A stretch of DNA of 64,000 nt from Bacteroidota bacterium (GTDB lineage Bacteria; Bacteroidota; Ignavibacteria; Tepidaquicellales; Tepidaquicellaceae): the NCBI GenBank assembly GCA_018266845.1, contig JAFDZO010000002.1, positions 1-64,000 of the forward strand, in the 5' to 3' direction. Below are positions 26,534 through 35,952 of the stretch, piece by piece (the stretch's first letter is position 1; each line of letters starts with the position of its first letter). The position numbers and the translations under genes are program-made. The notes under the pieces were generated by a model. It searched no databases, was not told the origin of the DNA, and saw only the letters and a list, made by a program, of their open reading frames with translations.

Positions 26534-27817
26534 TTATAATGCCCTAATTTTAGGAACAGTCAAAAACACATAAAACGAGCATACCAAAAGAAGAGCGGCA
26601 AACATAATGATTGCGAAAGTTTCCCCAAACCATTCCGCAGCGTTTCCGATTAGGAGAGAACCAAGAGGCATTAACCCGAAGAAAGTAAAAGTATAAAACG
26701 CAAGAACCCTGCCGCGAAGCTCATCACTTACAAGTGTCTGTAAAAAAGCATTTGTTAGGTTATAGACAAGAACGGTGCAGGCTCCTACAATAATAAGTGT
26801 AATATATGCTGCAGCAGAAAAATGGAGCAGGGCAAAAAGAATAATAAATGTGGGAAGAAAAATTGCACCTAATGTATAGAGTTTTCCTCTGAAATTAAAT
26901 GAGCCGAGCGATGCAATTACTAATGCGCTTGTAAGAGCGCCGGCTCCCCGCGCTGACTGGAGCATTCCGTTTGTTGTGGAATCTCCCCCAAGTATTTTTA
27001 CAGCCCAAGCAGGAATAAGATTTGTAAATGAAACGCCAAGCAGGCTGACCGCGGCGGAAAAAAATATAAAGGTTCTTATAAGTTTGTGAGATTTTATATA
27101 AACTAATCCTTCTTTTAAATCAGAAAGAACTGAAGATTCTTTTTTTGCTCTTGGTTTTGGCTGAAGCTTAATCATGTACAAGCCGATGATAACGGCAATA
27201 AAAGATATTGCGTTAATAGTAAAGCACCATGCCGGACCTATAAGAGCATACATCACACCGGAAAATGCCGGACCAACAGCAGAAGCAGTATTGAACATGG
27301 TTGCATTGAGAGCAATTGCGTTAGTTAAGTGTTCTCTGTGAACAAGCTCGTTAACAAAGGTCTGTCTTGCGGGCGCATCGAATGCTATTGCAATGCCTGT
27401 GAGAAAAGATAGAAGTAATATGTGCCAGGCTTCTATTTTCCCTGAAAATGTAAGATAGGCTAGAATAACCGATAAAAGCATCAAAGCAATTTGTGTGTAA
27501 ATAAGAACCGTTCTTCTTGAAACCCTATCCACAACCACTCCCCCATAGAACATGAAAAACCATGACGGAATTCCTGAGGCAAAGCCAATGTATCCGAGGT
27601 AAGAGGAGGAGTGTGTAAGCTCAAATACAAGGAATGACTGCGCTGTAATCTGCATCCACGTGCCGATTAAAGAAATCATCTGACCGTAAAACCATAGCTT
27701 GAAATTTCTGTGTTTAAGCGCGGAAAAAGTGTTTTTAAAGCTTAACTGTCTAAGAAATGTTTTACTGAACTTAATTATTTTATAGGGAAACGAAAGAGAA
27801 GTAATATTATCCGGCAT
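26534..27817 (-). CDS. MFS transporter (EntS/MFS_3-like exporter)
   Basis: A 427-aa membrane protein with about 11-12 hydrophobic segments of the MFS_3/enterobactin exporter-like group. FRNFKLWFYGQMISLIGTWM at the N terminus, GGVVVDRVSRRTVLI for the loop 2-3 motif, and DAPARQTFVNELV are typical of that branch. The substrate is unknown. Its start lies 14 bp after the methyltransferase gene, so it is the last gene of the run from kup to here. Confidence 0.88.
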   Translation of the reverse strand: MPDNITSLSFPYKIIKFSKTFLRQLSFKNTFSALKHRNFKLWFYGQMISLIGTWMQITAQSFLVFELTHSSSYLGYIGFASGIPSWFFMFYGGVVVDRVSRRTVLIYTQIALMLLSVILAYLTFSGKIEAWHILLLSFLTGIAIAFDAPARQTFVNELVHREHLTNAIALNATMFNTASAVGPAFSGVMYALIGPAWCFTINAISFIAVIIGLYMIKLQPKPRAKKESSVLSDLKEGLVYIKSHKLIRTFIFFSAAVSLLGVSFTNLIPAWAVKILGGDSTTNGMLQSARGAGALTSALVIASLGSFNFRGKLYTLGAIFLPTFIILFALLHFSAAAYITLIIVGACTVLVYNLTNAFLQTLVSDELRGRVLAFYTFTFFGLMPLGSLLIGNAAEWFGETFAIIMFAALLLVCSFYVFLTVPKIRAL

Positions 27818-27831
27818 TTATTAAAACGATA

Positions 27832-28677
27832 TTATAGTTTCACTAGCGTGCATAGATTAGCTGGGATTACATTATCTTTATTGTCAAAAAAATTTGTTCC
27901 GGCATAAAGTTTTTCAATATCCTGAATGGTTTTCAATTCGCTTATCACATAGTCTTTTTTCGACTCGATGTAGTCTCTATCGAACAAAAAATATTCTTTC
28001 TGCTCATAGCCGAAATGACCCTCAAGAAATGTTTTTAATTTCCGCAGGACGGGGTATTCAGGAGCGTCCGGTTTCCAGAAATCAAATACTATTTCAGAAC
28101 CTTTCTTTTGAATAGAGCCGAGAAGTTTAAATAGCCAATCTAAAATTGTCTTATCAAGAAAAAAAGTTAAACCCTCCATAATAATCATTGAACGGCTTGA
28201 AGTTGCGATTGCCCCGTTGAGCTTTGACCTTAGATATTCACGGTCAATAATATTGTTTAAGTCAATAGGGTAATAGTAAACATCTCTATAGGGAAGCAGG
28301 GCATTTTTTTGAAATTTTTCTATAGCTTCTTTTTTATAATAGACAATGTTTTCCAAATCTATTTCAACGTATTCAAAATCACCTTCCAATAGATAAGGAT
28401 AATTAGTAAATCCCGAACCGATATTAATTATTACAGGATTTTTATGGGTTTTAATAAACTCTTTTTGCTTTTCATAAAAAAATCTGTGCCTCAAGCTGAT
28501 AAATAAATCATCGTATTGATAAACTTGCTTTTGCAATTCATGATAAAGAAAAATCGCTTCTTCTGTAGTCCATAGCTTTGCATAAATATCTTTGCTAAGC
28601 ATAACTTTTTCAGAGCGGGATACATTTACTACGAAAGCTGTTCCCGAAAGGTCAGGTACGATTTTGTTAGTTGGCAT
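27832..28677 (-). CDS. SAM-dependent methyltransferase (LCMT/Ppm1-like)
   Basis: A 281-aa class I methyltransferase of the leucine carboxyl methyltransferase / Ppm1 / TcmP-like group. The order of motifs fits: SLRHRFFYEKQ at the start of the fold, the SAM-binding loop VIINIGSGFTNYPYLL, the acidic ribose-binding FEYVEIDLENIV, and SMIIMEGLTFFLDK. Family members methylate carboxylates or natural-product hydroxyls; the substrate is not evident here. It starts 34 bp after ispG in the same direction, as part of a likely operon. Confidence 0.85.
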   Translation of the reverse strand: MPTNKIVPDLSGTAFVVNVSRSEKVMLSKDIYAKLWTTEEAIFLYHELQKQVYQYDDLFISLRHRFFYEKQKEFIKTHKNPVIINIGSGFTNYPYLLEGDFEYVEIDLENIVYYKKEAIEKFQKNALLPYRDVYYYPIDLNNIIDREYLRSKLNGAIATSSRSMIIMEGLTFFLDKTILDWLFKLLGSIQKKGSEIVFDFWKPDAPEYPVLRKLKTFLEGHFGYEQKEYFLFDRDYIESKKDYVISELKTIQDIEKLYAGTNFFDNKDNVIPANLCTLVKL

Positions 28678-28711
28678 TGGGAGGTTTTTCTGAAAAATAA
28701 CAGATGAGTTT

Positions 28712-30661
28712 TTAATTTTCTACGTCTTTCCAATCACCATTATCTCGTATCAAATTAATCAATTCATCAACTGCAATTTCCGTATCAATACTTCTTTTTA
28801 CAACATCCTTGCCTTTGTAGAGTGTAATTTTTCCGACACCGCTGCCCACATATCCGTAGTCGGCATCTGCCATTTCACCGGGACCGTTAACTATGCAGCC
28901 CATGATTGCAATTTTCACTCCTTTGAGATGATTGGTCCGCGCCCGAATTTTTGCTGTTGTTTCCTGTAAATCAAAGAGCGTTCTTCCGCACGAAGGGCAG
29001 GAGATATATTCTGTTTTAGATATTCTTGCTCTTGCTGCCTGTAAAATTCCAAATGATGTTTGAGTCTGTATTTCAATCGGTGAAGCGCTTTCAATCCATA
29101 TTCCGTCGCCGAATCCGTCTATTAAAAGTCCGCCCATATCTGTTGCAGAGTATAGCACAAGGTTATCATCGGAAATGTTTTCATAATTTCTTCTTATAAC
29201 AACAGGAAGAGTTATTGCTCTGTTTATTAGCTCAATGAAAGCTCTTCTTATATCTGCAAAGTAGTTTTCATTGCTGCTTGTAAGAACAATTACGCATTTA
29301 GTTTCATTTCTTAAAAAATCCAAATCACCGAAATAAACATCATCCGTTGTAAGCTGGAGGAAATTTAACCGCCGGGATTTTTCCGGCGCTTCTAAATATT
29401 CGTGCAGATTAAATAACGGAAAAGTATTTTCTGTATCCTTGCAGTTATTCCAAAATGAGTAGTTGAAAATTTTTTTTAGTGTTCCGGGAAGCTCGTATGG
29501 AATATCATTTTCTCCGAGATAAATATAGTCAGGCGCAATATCTGCAATGTTCCATTTATCAAGCCCGGCATCGTAACTGTAACCGGCTTGCTTTAAGTAT
29601 GAATGATTTTGCATGCTGTCCTGGTTTGGAGAAAGAAGAACAATGGGAACGTTATGGCTTCCTGTCTTTTCGACGGAAAAAGAAGTTCTTCTTTTGTATT
29701 CTAATGGGTTGTACGGAAGCGGTAAATTTTTATTAAGGGGTTGAATTTCCTTTGAATTTTTTCTTCCAGTATATCTTTCAACCAGTTCTTTGCAAACCGG
29801 AATTTCAAACTCCGGCTCTTCGGTTAATGAAACTCTTATCGTATCGCCAATGCCGTCTTCCAGCAGAGTTCCTATACCGAGAGAAGATTTAATTCTTCCG
29901 TCTGCGCCATCTCCTGCTTCTGTTACGCCAAGATGAAGAGGATAATTCATTCCTTCCGCGCGCATTTTGATTATCAATAAACGGTATGCCTGTATCATTA
30001 CCTGCGGATTACTTGCCTTCATTGAAAGAACAATATTGTGGTAATTTTCATCTTCGCATATTCGTAAAAATTCAAGTGCCGATTCAACCATTCCAAGAGG
30101 AGTATCGCCGTAGCGGCTCATAATTCTATCGGAGAGAGAACCGTGATTTGTACCGATTCTCATAGCTGTGCCGTATTCTTTGCAGATTTTTACAAGCGGA
30201 GTGAATTTTTCTCTTATACGATCAAGTTCCTGATTGTATAAATCATCGGTATAGTTATAAATCTGAAATTTTTTCTTATCGGCATAGTTGCCGGGATTTA
30301 CTCTAACCTTCTCAACAATTCGTGCTGCAAGCTCTGCTGCATTTGGCGTGAAATGTATATCTGCAATAAGCGGAGCTTTATAGCCTCTTGCTCTTAGTTC
30401 TTTTTTTATGTTTTCAAGATTTTTAGCTTCGTTAATGCTCGGCGCAGTGATGCGGACATAATCTCCGCCCACTTCAATAATTCTAATAGACTGCTCAACA
30501 GTTGCAATAGTGTCCATCGTATCAGTTGTAGTCATTGATTGAATCCGTATCGGATTATCACTGCCAAGCGGAACATCTCCGATGAAAACTTCGCGGGTTT
30601 TTAACCGCGAATATTCAGTTAAGCTGTTACAATATTTATTATTATCAATTACTGCTTCCAT
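28712..30661 (-). CDS. ispG: 4-hydroxy-3-methylbut-2-enyl-diphosphate synthase (long form)
   Basis: A 649-aa IspG (GcpE), which reduces MEcPP to HMBPP with a [4Fe-4S] cluster in the MEP pathway. It is the long three-domain form seen in Bacteroidota, Chlamydiae and plants: an N-terminal TIM barrel (IGDVPLGSDNPIRIQSMTTT, residues 28-47), an inserted middle domain of roughly 250 residues, and the C-terminal cluster domain with SCPSCGRTL and GCIVNGPGEMADADYGYVG. The gene ends where the rhomboid gene starts in reverse order of transcription (rhomboid stop and ispG ATG adjoin), so the two are coupled. Confidence 0.97.
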   Translation of the reverse strand: MEAVIDNNKYCNSLTEYSRLKTREVFIGDVPLGSDNPIRIQSMTTTDTMDTIATVEQSIRIIEVGGDYVRITAPSINEAKNLENIKKELRARGYKAPLIADIHFTPNAAELAARIVEKVRVNPGNYADKKKFQIYNYTDDLYNQELDRIREKFTPLVKICKEYGTAMRIGTNHGSLSDRIMSRYGDTPLGMVESALEFLRICEDENYHNIVLSMKASNPQVMIQAYRLLIIKMRAEGMNYPLHLGVTEAGDGADGRIKSSLGIGTLLEDGIGDTIRVSLTEEPEFEIPVCKELVERYTGRKNSKEIQPLNKNLPLPYNPLEYKRRTSFSVEKTGSHNVPIVLLSPNQDSMQNHSYLKQAGYSYDAGLDKWNIADIAPDYIYLGENDIPYELPGTLKKIFNYSFWNNCKDTENTFPLFNLHEYLEAPEKSRRLNFLQLTTDDVYFGDLDFLRNETKCVIVLTSSNENYFADIRRAFIELINRAITLPVVIRRNYENISDDNLVLYSATDMGGLLIDGFGDGIWIESASPIEIQTQTSFGILQAARARISKTEYISCPSCGRTLFDLQETTAKIRARTNHLKGVKIAIMGCIVNGPGEMADADYGYVGSGVGKITLYKGKDVVKRSIDTEIAVDELINLIRDNGDWKDVEN

Positions 30662-31594
30662 TTATCGCAATTTCTTACTTTCATTAAACAGAATTTTTTT
30701 CTCCTCATCGGTAAGGCTTTGATAGCCCCCCTGGCTTAACTTATCGAGTATTGCATCAATTCTTGCCTGCGCCTCTTTTTGCTGCCTTTCATACTCTTCT
30801 TTATAATCGGTTTCTTTCACTTCAGTGAATTCTGCATTCGTTACTTTTTCGGAACCGTTTGAGAATATGGAGCTTTTCCGCTGAGGTTCATTGTAAGAGT
30901 TTTCGGAACTGAAATTTTGGAACGGATTTTTTCTTCCTGATAAATCAATGTTACCGATTCGCTTATATATGATAAGAAGATATATAAACCCTATTACACC
31001 GCCGCCTAAGTGAGCTATATGAGCAATTCCATCCTGAATTCCTGTTAAGGCAAATACCTCAATTACCATATAAAGTATTATAACGTACTTTGCTTTTATT
31101 GGAACAAAGAAGTATAAATATATAGGTCTGTTCGGGAAGAAATAACCGAAGGCAACAAGTACGCCATATATTGCTCCTGAAGCGCCTATTGTAGGCGCGC
31201 CTTGTCCAAGAAGCGGGGCAGCGAGAAGATTTACAACTCCCGCCCCTATACCGCAGAGGAAATAGTAGAATGCAAAACGTTTTGAACCCCAGATGTTTTC
31301 CAAGTCCATTCCGAACATCCAAAGCGCAAACATATTAAAAAATACATGGGCAAAATCTCCATGCAGAAACATATATGAAACAAGCTGCCACGGTAAAAAT
31401 CCTTGCCCGATGGGATTCAGCGCAAAATATTTTATGATTGTGTAGTCTAAAGGAACGTTTCCAACGCGCATGCTTGAAAGGAAAAATCTTTCAATTAAGA
31501 ATATTCCTATATTCAAAATTAAAAGCATTTTTATTACCGGCGGGAATAATCCGAATCCTCCGAAAAAACTTGGTCTTCTGTAGTAGTTACTCAA
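30662..31594 (-). CDS. Rhomboid-family intramembrane serine protease
   Basis: A 310-aa membrane protein with six predicted helices in the first ~210 residues. The catalytic serine is in GASGAIYGVL and the catalytic histidine in AHIAHLGGGVIGF; the HGDFAHVFFNMFALWMFG segment matches the rhomboid second helix and loop. The last 90 residues are a charged cytoplasmic tail. It cleaves membrane-protein substrates within the bilayer; the targets are unknown. It lies between a nucleotidyltransferase gene and ispG in a minus-strand operon. Confidence 0.92.
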   Translation of the reverse strand: MSNYYRRPSFFGGFGLFPPVIKMLLILNIGIFLIERFFLSSMRVGNVPLDYTIIKYFALNPIGQGFLPWQLVSYMFLHGDFAHVFFNMFALWMFGMDLENIWGSKRFAFYYFLCGIGAGVVNLLAAPLLGQGAPTIGASGAIYGVLVAFGYFFPNRPIYLYFFVPIKAKYVIILYMVIEVFALTGIQDGIAHIAHLGGGVIGFIYLLIIYKRIGNIDLSGRKNPFQNFSSENSYNEPQRKSSIFSNGSEKVTNAEFTEVKETDYKEEYERQQKEAQARIDAILDKLSQGGYQSLTDEEKKILFNESKKLR

Positions 31595-31626
31595 TTTGGT
31601 AAGTGTTAGTTGATTTTTTCGTGTCG

Positions 31627-32355
31627 TTAAATCTGCATGTTTTTAGCCCGCTCATAGTCTTCTACGGTGTCAATTTCCATGCACTTATAATGTGAAACAT
31701 CAATGGCGTAAATACTGTTCCTTTCATTTTCCTGCCAAATCACTTCTTCAAAAGATGCTTCGTAAAATTCGTTTACAATATTTTCTTTAATGATTTTTCT
31801 ATCAAGAACTTTGTAAAGCTCCTGCATAAAATCATACGAAAATCTTTCGATACCGATTGATTCGCCCGCTGATTTTTTTAAATCCGTTACTTTACTAATT
31901 TCAAGAATTTTTTTCTTTTCATCCAGAACAACTTTTATTTGCTCTTCATCAAGCTCAGTTTCAAAATTTACTGCAAGGCAATTTTCGTGTGGAGCATTAA
32001 GCAATTCTTTTATAATTCCTTTGTCGAACAAAATATCGCTATCTAATAAAATAATATCACCCTGTACTAAATCTTTTGTCATCCATAGAGAGTAAGAATT
32101 ATTGTTGTTGGCGAAATCGTGATTGGATATGAACTTTATATTTACATTAGCAAAATTTTCGTTCAGATAGTTCTTAATCATATTTTCTTTATAGCCGGTA
32201 ACAAAAATAAAATCAGTTATACCATTTGCTATGACATTATCCATGGTGCGGTGAAGAAGATTTTTTCCTCCTACTTCAAGGAGGCATTTAGGCGTTACGT
32301 CTGTAAGAGGGCGCAGCCTTTTTGCAAGTCCTGCCGCTAAAATAATTGCCTGCAT
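31627..32355 (-). CDS. Nucleotidyltransferase (phosphocholine/inositol-phosphate cytidylyltransferase-like)
   Basis: A 242-aa NTP transferase of the GlmU/LicC-like fold. The nucleotide-binding signature is LAAGLAKRLRPLTDVTPKCL (residues 6-25), and the metal-binding aspartate is in ILLDSDILFD. Its sequence resembles LicC-type cytidylyltransferases and the inositol-1-phosphate cytidylyltransferase half of IPCT-DIPPS enzymes. The last base of the upstream CDP-alcohol phosphatidyltransferase gene overlaps its start, which strongly implies that it makes the CDP-activated alcohol used by that enzyme. The actual alcohol cannot be read from sequence. Confidence 0.82.
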   Translation of the reverse strand: MQAIILAAGLAKRLRPLTDVTPKCLLEVGGKNLLHRTMDNVIANGITDFIFVTGYKENMIKNYLNENFANVNIKFISNHDFANNNNSYSLWMTKDLVQGDIILLDSDILFDKGIIKELLNAPHENCLAVNFETELDEEQIKVVLDEKKKILEISKVTDLKKSAGESIGIERFSYDFMQELYKVLDRKIIKENIVNEFYEASFEEVIWQENERNSIYAIDVSHYKCMEIDTVEDYERAKNMQI

Positions 32356-33254
32356 TAACTGTTTACCTCGTATTTTTTATGAACTTTTTTCTGAATCATA
32401 AGAATTGTTATCATGTATAAATTGAGAAGCGTAAAATTTAAGATTAGATATAAATCTATTCTGTTTATTATGGAAAAGGTCATCAGCAATACCATGTGAG
32501 TTGTTGAGCCAACCCAGCTCCAAAGCCTCAGCAGCAGCCGGTTATCTTTATAATATTCTTCCGGGCTGACATTTAATACTTTAGTGCTTTTAGCAGTTTT
32601 TAATTGCAGGCGGGAATAACACAGATAAGCATTAATTAGTAATTTTTCTATCGGCTTGCCTTGTGTTTTTTTCAGCCTCTCTTTTTCTTCTTCAAATTCC
32701 TTTATCTCTTCGGATAAATGGGACGATTTTCCGTGAACATATTGCAGGAAGAGATTTCTGTAAAAGTCATAATAAAATGCCTGAACAGCCGCAGAAATAC
32801 CGCCTCCTACACAAAGAAAAAAACCATACCATCCGCTGCCTGATACTTTTGCTAAAGCAATTCCGAGACAAATATAAATTACAGTTGAGACAACATAATC
32901 AATGAATCCGTCAACAACTCTTCCGAGAAGAGTGCCGTTCTTTTTTAATCTTGCAAGCTGTCCGTCTGCGCAGTCTAAAGTATTGCAGGTAAAATAAAAA
33001 GCGGATGCGATTAAAAAATCCGTATGCGTTCCGAAAGAAAAAATTATTCCGGCAATAACGCCCATAAGCATTGCTGCAACTGAAATCTGGTTAGGCGTTA
33101 TATTGGTGTTGTAAATAAGCTTTACAAATACAAATGAGATAGGGCGGAAAATTATTAAGTCAAATATCTCCTCTGCTTCGACTGTTTTTAATGAAGCTTT
33201 GAATTCTTCAAATAAAGACAGCCGGATGTTTTCACCGTCTTCGCTATACTGCAT
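32355..33254 (-). CDS. CDP-alcohol phosphatidyltransferase family protein
   Basis: A 299-aa integral membrane enzyme. The diagnostic CDP-alcohol motif D-x2-DG-x2-AR-x8-G-x3-D-x3-D reads DCADGQLARLKKNGTLLG then RVVDGFID, complete with all acidic ligands. Six membrane helices are plausible. These enzymes displace CMP from a CDP-alcohol with a second alcohol to form a phosphodiester lipid or solute. The coupled cytidylyltransferase downstream suggests a dedicated head-group pathway (inositol phosphate, phosphocholine or phosphonate-type). It follows kup by 23 bp. Confidence 0.9.
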   Translation of the reverse strand: MQYSEDGENIRLSLFEEFKASLKTVEAEEIFDLIIFRPISFVFVKLIYNTNITPNQISVAAMLMGVIAGIIFSFGTHTDFLIASAFYFTCNTLDCADGQLARLKKNGTLLGRVVDGFIDYVVSTVIYICLGIALAKVSGSGWYGFFLCVGGGISAAVQAFYYDFYRNLFLQYVHGKSSHLSEEIKEFEEEKERLKKTQGKPIEKLLINAYLCYSRLQLKTAKSTKVLNVSPEEYYKDNRLLLRLWSWVGSTTHMVLLMTFSIINRIDLYLILNFTLLNLYMITILMIQKKVHKKYEVNS

Positions 33255-33277
33255 CTTATCTATGGATGTTTTATAAA

Positions 33278-35227
33278 TTAAATTTCGACTTGAGAGCCGA
33301 CTTCAAACACTCTGTTTATCGGAAGTTTGAAGAATTCCGTTGCGCGCTGAGCGTTGTTAGACATTAGAACAAACAGTTTATTCTTTAGCCTTCTCAGCCC
33401 GGGTTTATCGGTAACAATTAAAGTTTCCCTGCCAAGGAAGAATGTAGTCCGTTCCACATCCAAATCTACGCCTTTTGCTCTAAGAAGTTCTATTATCTTA
33501 TTTATATCGGGAGCTTCCATAAAGCCGTAGTCAGCAATTACTTTGTAAAACCCTTCGGCATGTTCTTCCAGCGTTATCCGGTCTTCATCTTTAACTCTGG
33601 GAACTTTAGAAATTTTTATTGTTAATATGACGATAAGCTTGTGTAATAATTTATTATGTTTGATATTTAATATCAATGGAGGAGGAGCACCTTTTATATT
33701 GCTCGACATATACACTGCCGCTCCGGGAATAGAAACCATTCTTGTGCTCATAAATTCATCAATGAAATTTTCAAGCGAATGGGTTTCTTCCTGTATTTTT
33801 CTGTGAAGAGCTTTTCTTCCGCTATGCCATGTCATCATCATTATGTAAATAACGGCACCCATTGCAATAGGAACATATCCGCCATGGAAAAACTTGAGGA
33901 GATTGGCTCCGAAAAATGATACATCAATAACAAAGAAAAAAGCAGTAACTGCAATTGCAGTAAACTTAGACCATTTCCACAATCTTGTCATTACAAAGAA
34001 TGCAAGTATTGTAGTTATCACCATTGTTGTCGTAACGGCTATACCGTATGCAGCAGCAAGATTGCTTGATGTTTTAAAGCTCAAAACTAAAGCAATAGTC
34101 GCCACGAACAGTGCCCAGTTAAGGTGAGGTATATAAATTTGTCCGCGTTCCATTTCCGAAGTATGGATTGTTTTTACGCGGGGCAGATAACCAAGTAGCA
34201 CTGCCTGAAAGGTCAGTGAAAAAGCACCTGAAATTAATGCCTGAGATGCAATTACTGTTGCAAATGTTGCAAGTATAACCATTGGGTATAATGCCCATTG
34301 CGGTGCAAGAAGATAGAAAGGGTTTTCTGCCGCAGAAGGGTTTTGAAGCATTAAAGCTCCCTGACCAAGGTAATTCAAAAATAAGCAGGGAAGCACAACA
34401 GCAAACCATGCTATTCTAATCGGCTTTCTTCCGAAGTGTCCCATATCCGCATATAGCGCTTCTCCCCCTGTAATCACAAGAAACACAGAGCCGAGAACTA
34501 TAAATCCTGCAAAGCCATTATGGGTAAAAAAAGTAACTGCGTAGTAGGGATTTACTGATTTTATAACTTCAAAATTTGATGCAATACCTTTTATACCAAG
34601 CAGACCTATAGCAACGAACCAGATTAATGTAATAGGACCGAACATTTTCCCTACGCTGCCCGTCCCTTTCTTTTGTACAGCAAAAAGGCAAAACAAAATT
34701 ACAACTGTGAGAGGTATAACATAGGGCTCGAAAAAAGGAGTGGCAATTTTTAAACCCTCAACTGCCGATAAAACTGATATTGCCGGGGTGATGATACCAT
34801 CCCCGTATAATAGCGAAGCGCCGAAAATTCCCAGAGAAACTATTACCAGCGCCGATTTTGATTTTCCTGAAGGTTTTACTAATGCCATTAAGGCAAGTAT
34901 TCCGCCCTCACCATCATTATCTGCGCGAAGTATTACTACAAGATACTTTATAGTAACTACAATAATGAGCGACCAGAATATTAATGATAGTACGCCCAGT
35001 ACATTATCGTGAGTTGGCATTAATCCATAATGTCCGCTAAAACACTCCCGCAAAGCATATAAAGGGCTTGTGCCTATATCGCCATACACAACTCCTAATG
35101 CTCCCAGACTGAGAGCAAGTAAATATTTTAAGCTTGATTTACCGTGGTGTGAATTACTACTGTGGTAGTCCGAATCGGTATTTCCGCCCGCATCTTTTTG
35201 GGCGGCGTCAGAACCAGATGTGTCCAA
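33278..35227 (-). CDS. kup: Low-affinity potassium transporter Kup
   Basis: A 649-aa KUP/HAK/KT potassium uptake protein, the normal length. About 12 membrane helices occupy residues ~35-460, with the family motif GVVYGDIGTSPLYAL at the start of the first helix and SLLYGDGIITPAISVLSAVEG. The C-terminal ~190 residues form the cytoplasmic domain. It is a K+/H+ symporter of the inner membrane. It is the first gene of the minus-strand run to the CDP-alcohol and isoprenoid genes. The first 25 or so residues are polar and histidine/serine-rich. Confidence 0.96.
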   Translation of the reverse strand: MDTSGSDAAQKDAGGNTDSDYHSSNSHHGKSSLKYLLALSLGALGVVYGDIGTSPLYALRECFSGHYGLMPTHDNVLGVLSLIFWSLIIVVTIKYLVVILRADNDGEGGILALMALVKPSGKSKSALVIVSLGIFGASLLYGDGIITPAISVLSAVEGLKIATPFFEPYVIPLTVVILFCLFAVQKKGTGSVGKMFGPITLIWFVAIGLLGIKGIASNFEVIKSVNPYYAVTFFTHNGFAGFIVLGSVFLVITGGEALYADMGHFGRKPIRIAWFAVVLPCLFLNYLGQGALMLQNPSAAENPFYLLAPQWALYPMVILATFATVIASQALISGAFSLTFQAVLLGYLPRVKTIHTSEMERGQIYIPHLNWALFVATIALVLSFKTSSNLAAAYGIAVTTTMVITTILAFFVMTRLWKWSKFTAIAVTAFFFVIDVSFFGANLLKFFHGGYVPIAMGAVIYIMMMTWHSGRKALHRKIQEETHSLENFIDEFMSTRMVSIPGAAVYMSSNIKGAPPPLILNIKHNKLLHKLIVILTIKISKVPRVKDEDRITLEEHAEGFYKVIADYGFMEAPDINKIIELLRAKGVDLDVERTTFFLGRETLIVTDKPGLRRLKNKLFVLMSNNAQRATEFFKLPINRVFEVGSQVEI

Positions 35228-35360
35228 TTAATTTCTTTAGTTTCAAAATAAATCTTCTTAAACTTAAAATAATTAAAAATAATTTTAAAGATATAAGTTA
35301 ATAATAGATTGTGGGATATTATTAAAAAATGTATATTGCGCTATTTGCCGGTTACTTTTT

Positions 35361-35951
35361 TTATTTACGATTCATCCCGACTGCCGTTATTTTTTTTATC
35401 TCGTCAAATTTACGCTTGTTGTCATATGAGCTTAAATCAGTTGAGTTATAGCTGTACATTGAGCCGCCGATGATGTATCCTAAAATCGCTCCTGTGCTTC
35501 CCCAGACTGCTAAAGGAATAACGATTGAATTTATATTTCCCTGATTAAATTTTCCGCTGCCTTTATCGTACTCTTTAGCCAGAAGAGCCAAAAGCGTGCC
35601 TCCAACCGCTCCTATCCCCAATCCAAGCGCTGCTCCGAAAGTTTCCTGCCTGCCTGTTGCGTATCCTATAGACTTAACATTTTTTAGAGGTATCACTACA
35701 AATTTTGAAACAGCGTTCGGGTTCTTTTCAGTAGGATATTTTTTTCTAATTGTCAAATATTTTGAGGTAAGAATATCCAGATAAACTTCATTATCCGTAG
35801 TATATTGGTTTAAAGAAAAGAGAGATTTTTTGTATTCGTAATACGTAATAGTAAAAACTGCCGGAGTATGTAAGCTGATGGAATCAGATTGGGCAAAAGC
35901 GTATCTTGATAACAAAATAAATGCTAGGAGAAAAAAAATTTTAGTTTTCAT
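35361..35951 (-). CDS. Unknown exported protein with glycine-rich membrane segments
   Basis: A 196-aa protein from the ATG at 35951, which gives a clean signal peptide (MKTKIFFLLAFILLSRYAFAQ); an ATG at 35966 would add five residues and overlap the upstream gene. The mature part is beta-rich, then has two glycine-rich hydrophobic segments (FGAALGLGIGAVGGTLLALL and VWGSTGAILGYIIGGSM) of the kind seen in glycine-zipper proteins. No family is recognised. It directly follows the TPR gene and is probably co-transcribed with it. Confidence 0.65.
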   Translation of the reverse strand: MKTKIFFLLAFILLSRYAFAQSDSISLHTPAVFTITYYEYKKSLFSLNQYTTDNEVYLDILTSKYLTIRKKYPTEKNPNAVSKFVVIPLKNVKSIGYATGRQETFGAALGLGIGAVGGTLLALLAKEYDKGSGKFNQGNINSIVIPLAVWGSTGAILGYIIGGSMYSYNSTDLSSYDNKRKFDEIKKITAVGMNRK

Positions 35952-35952
35952 T

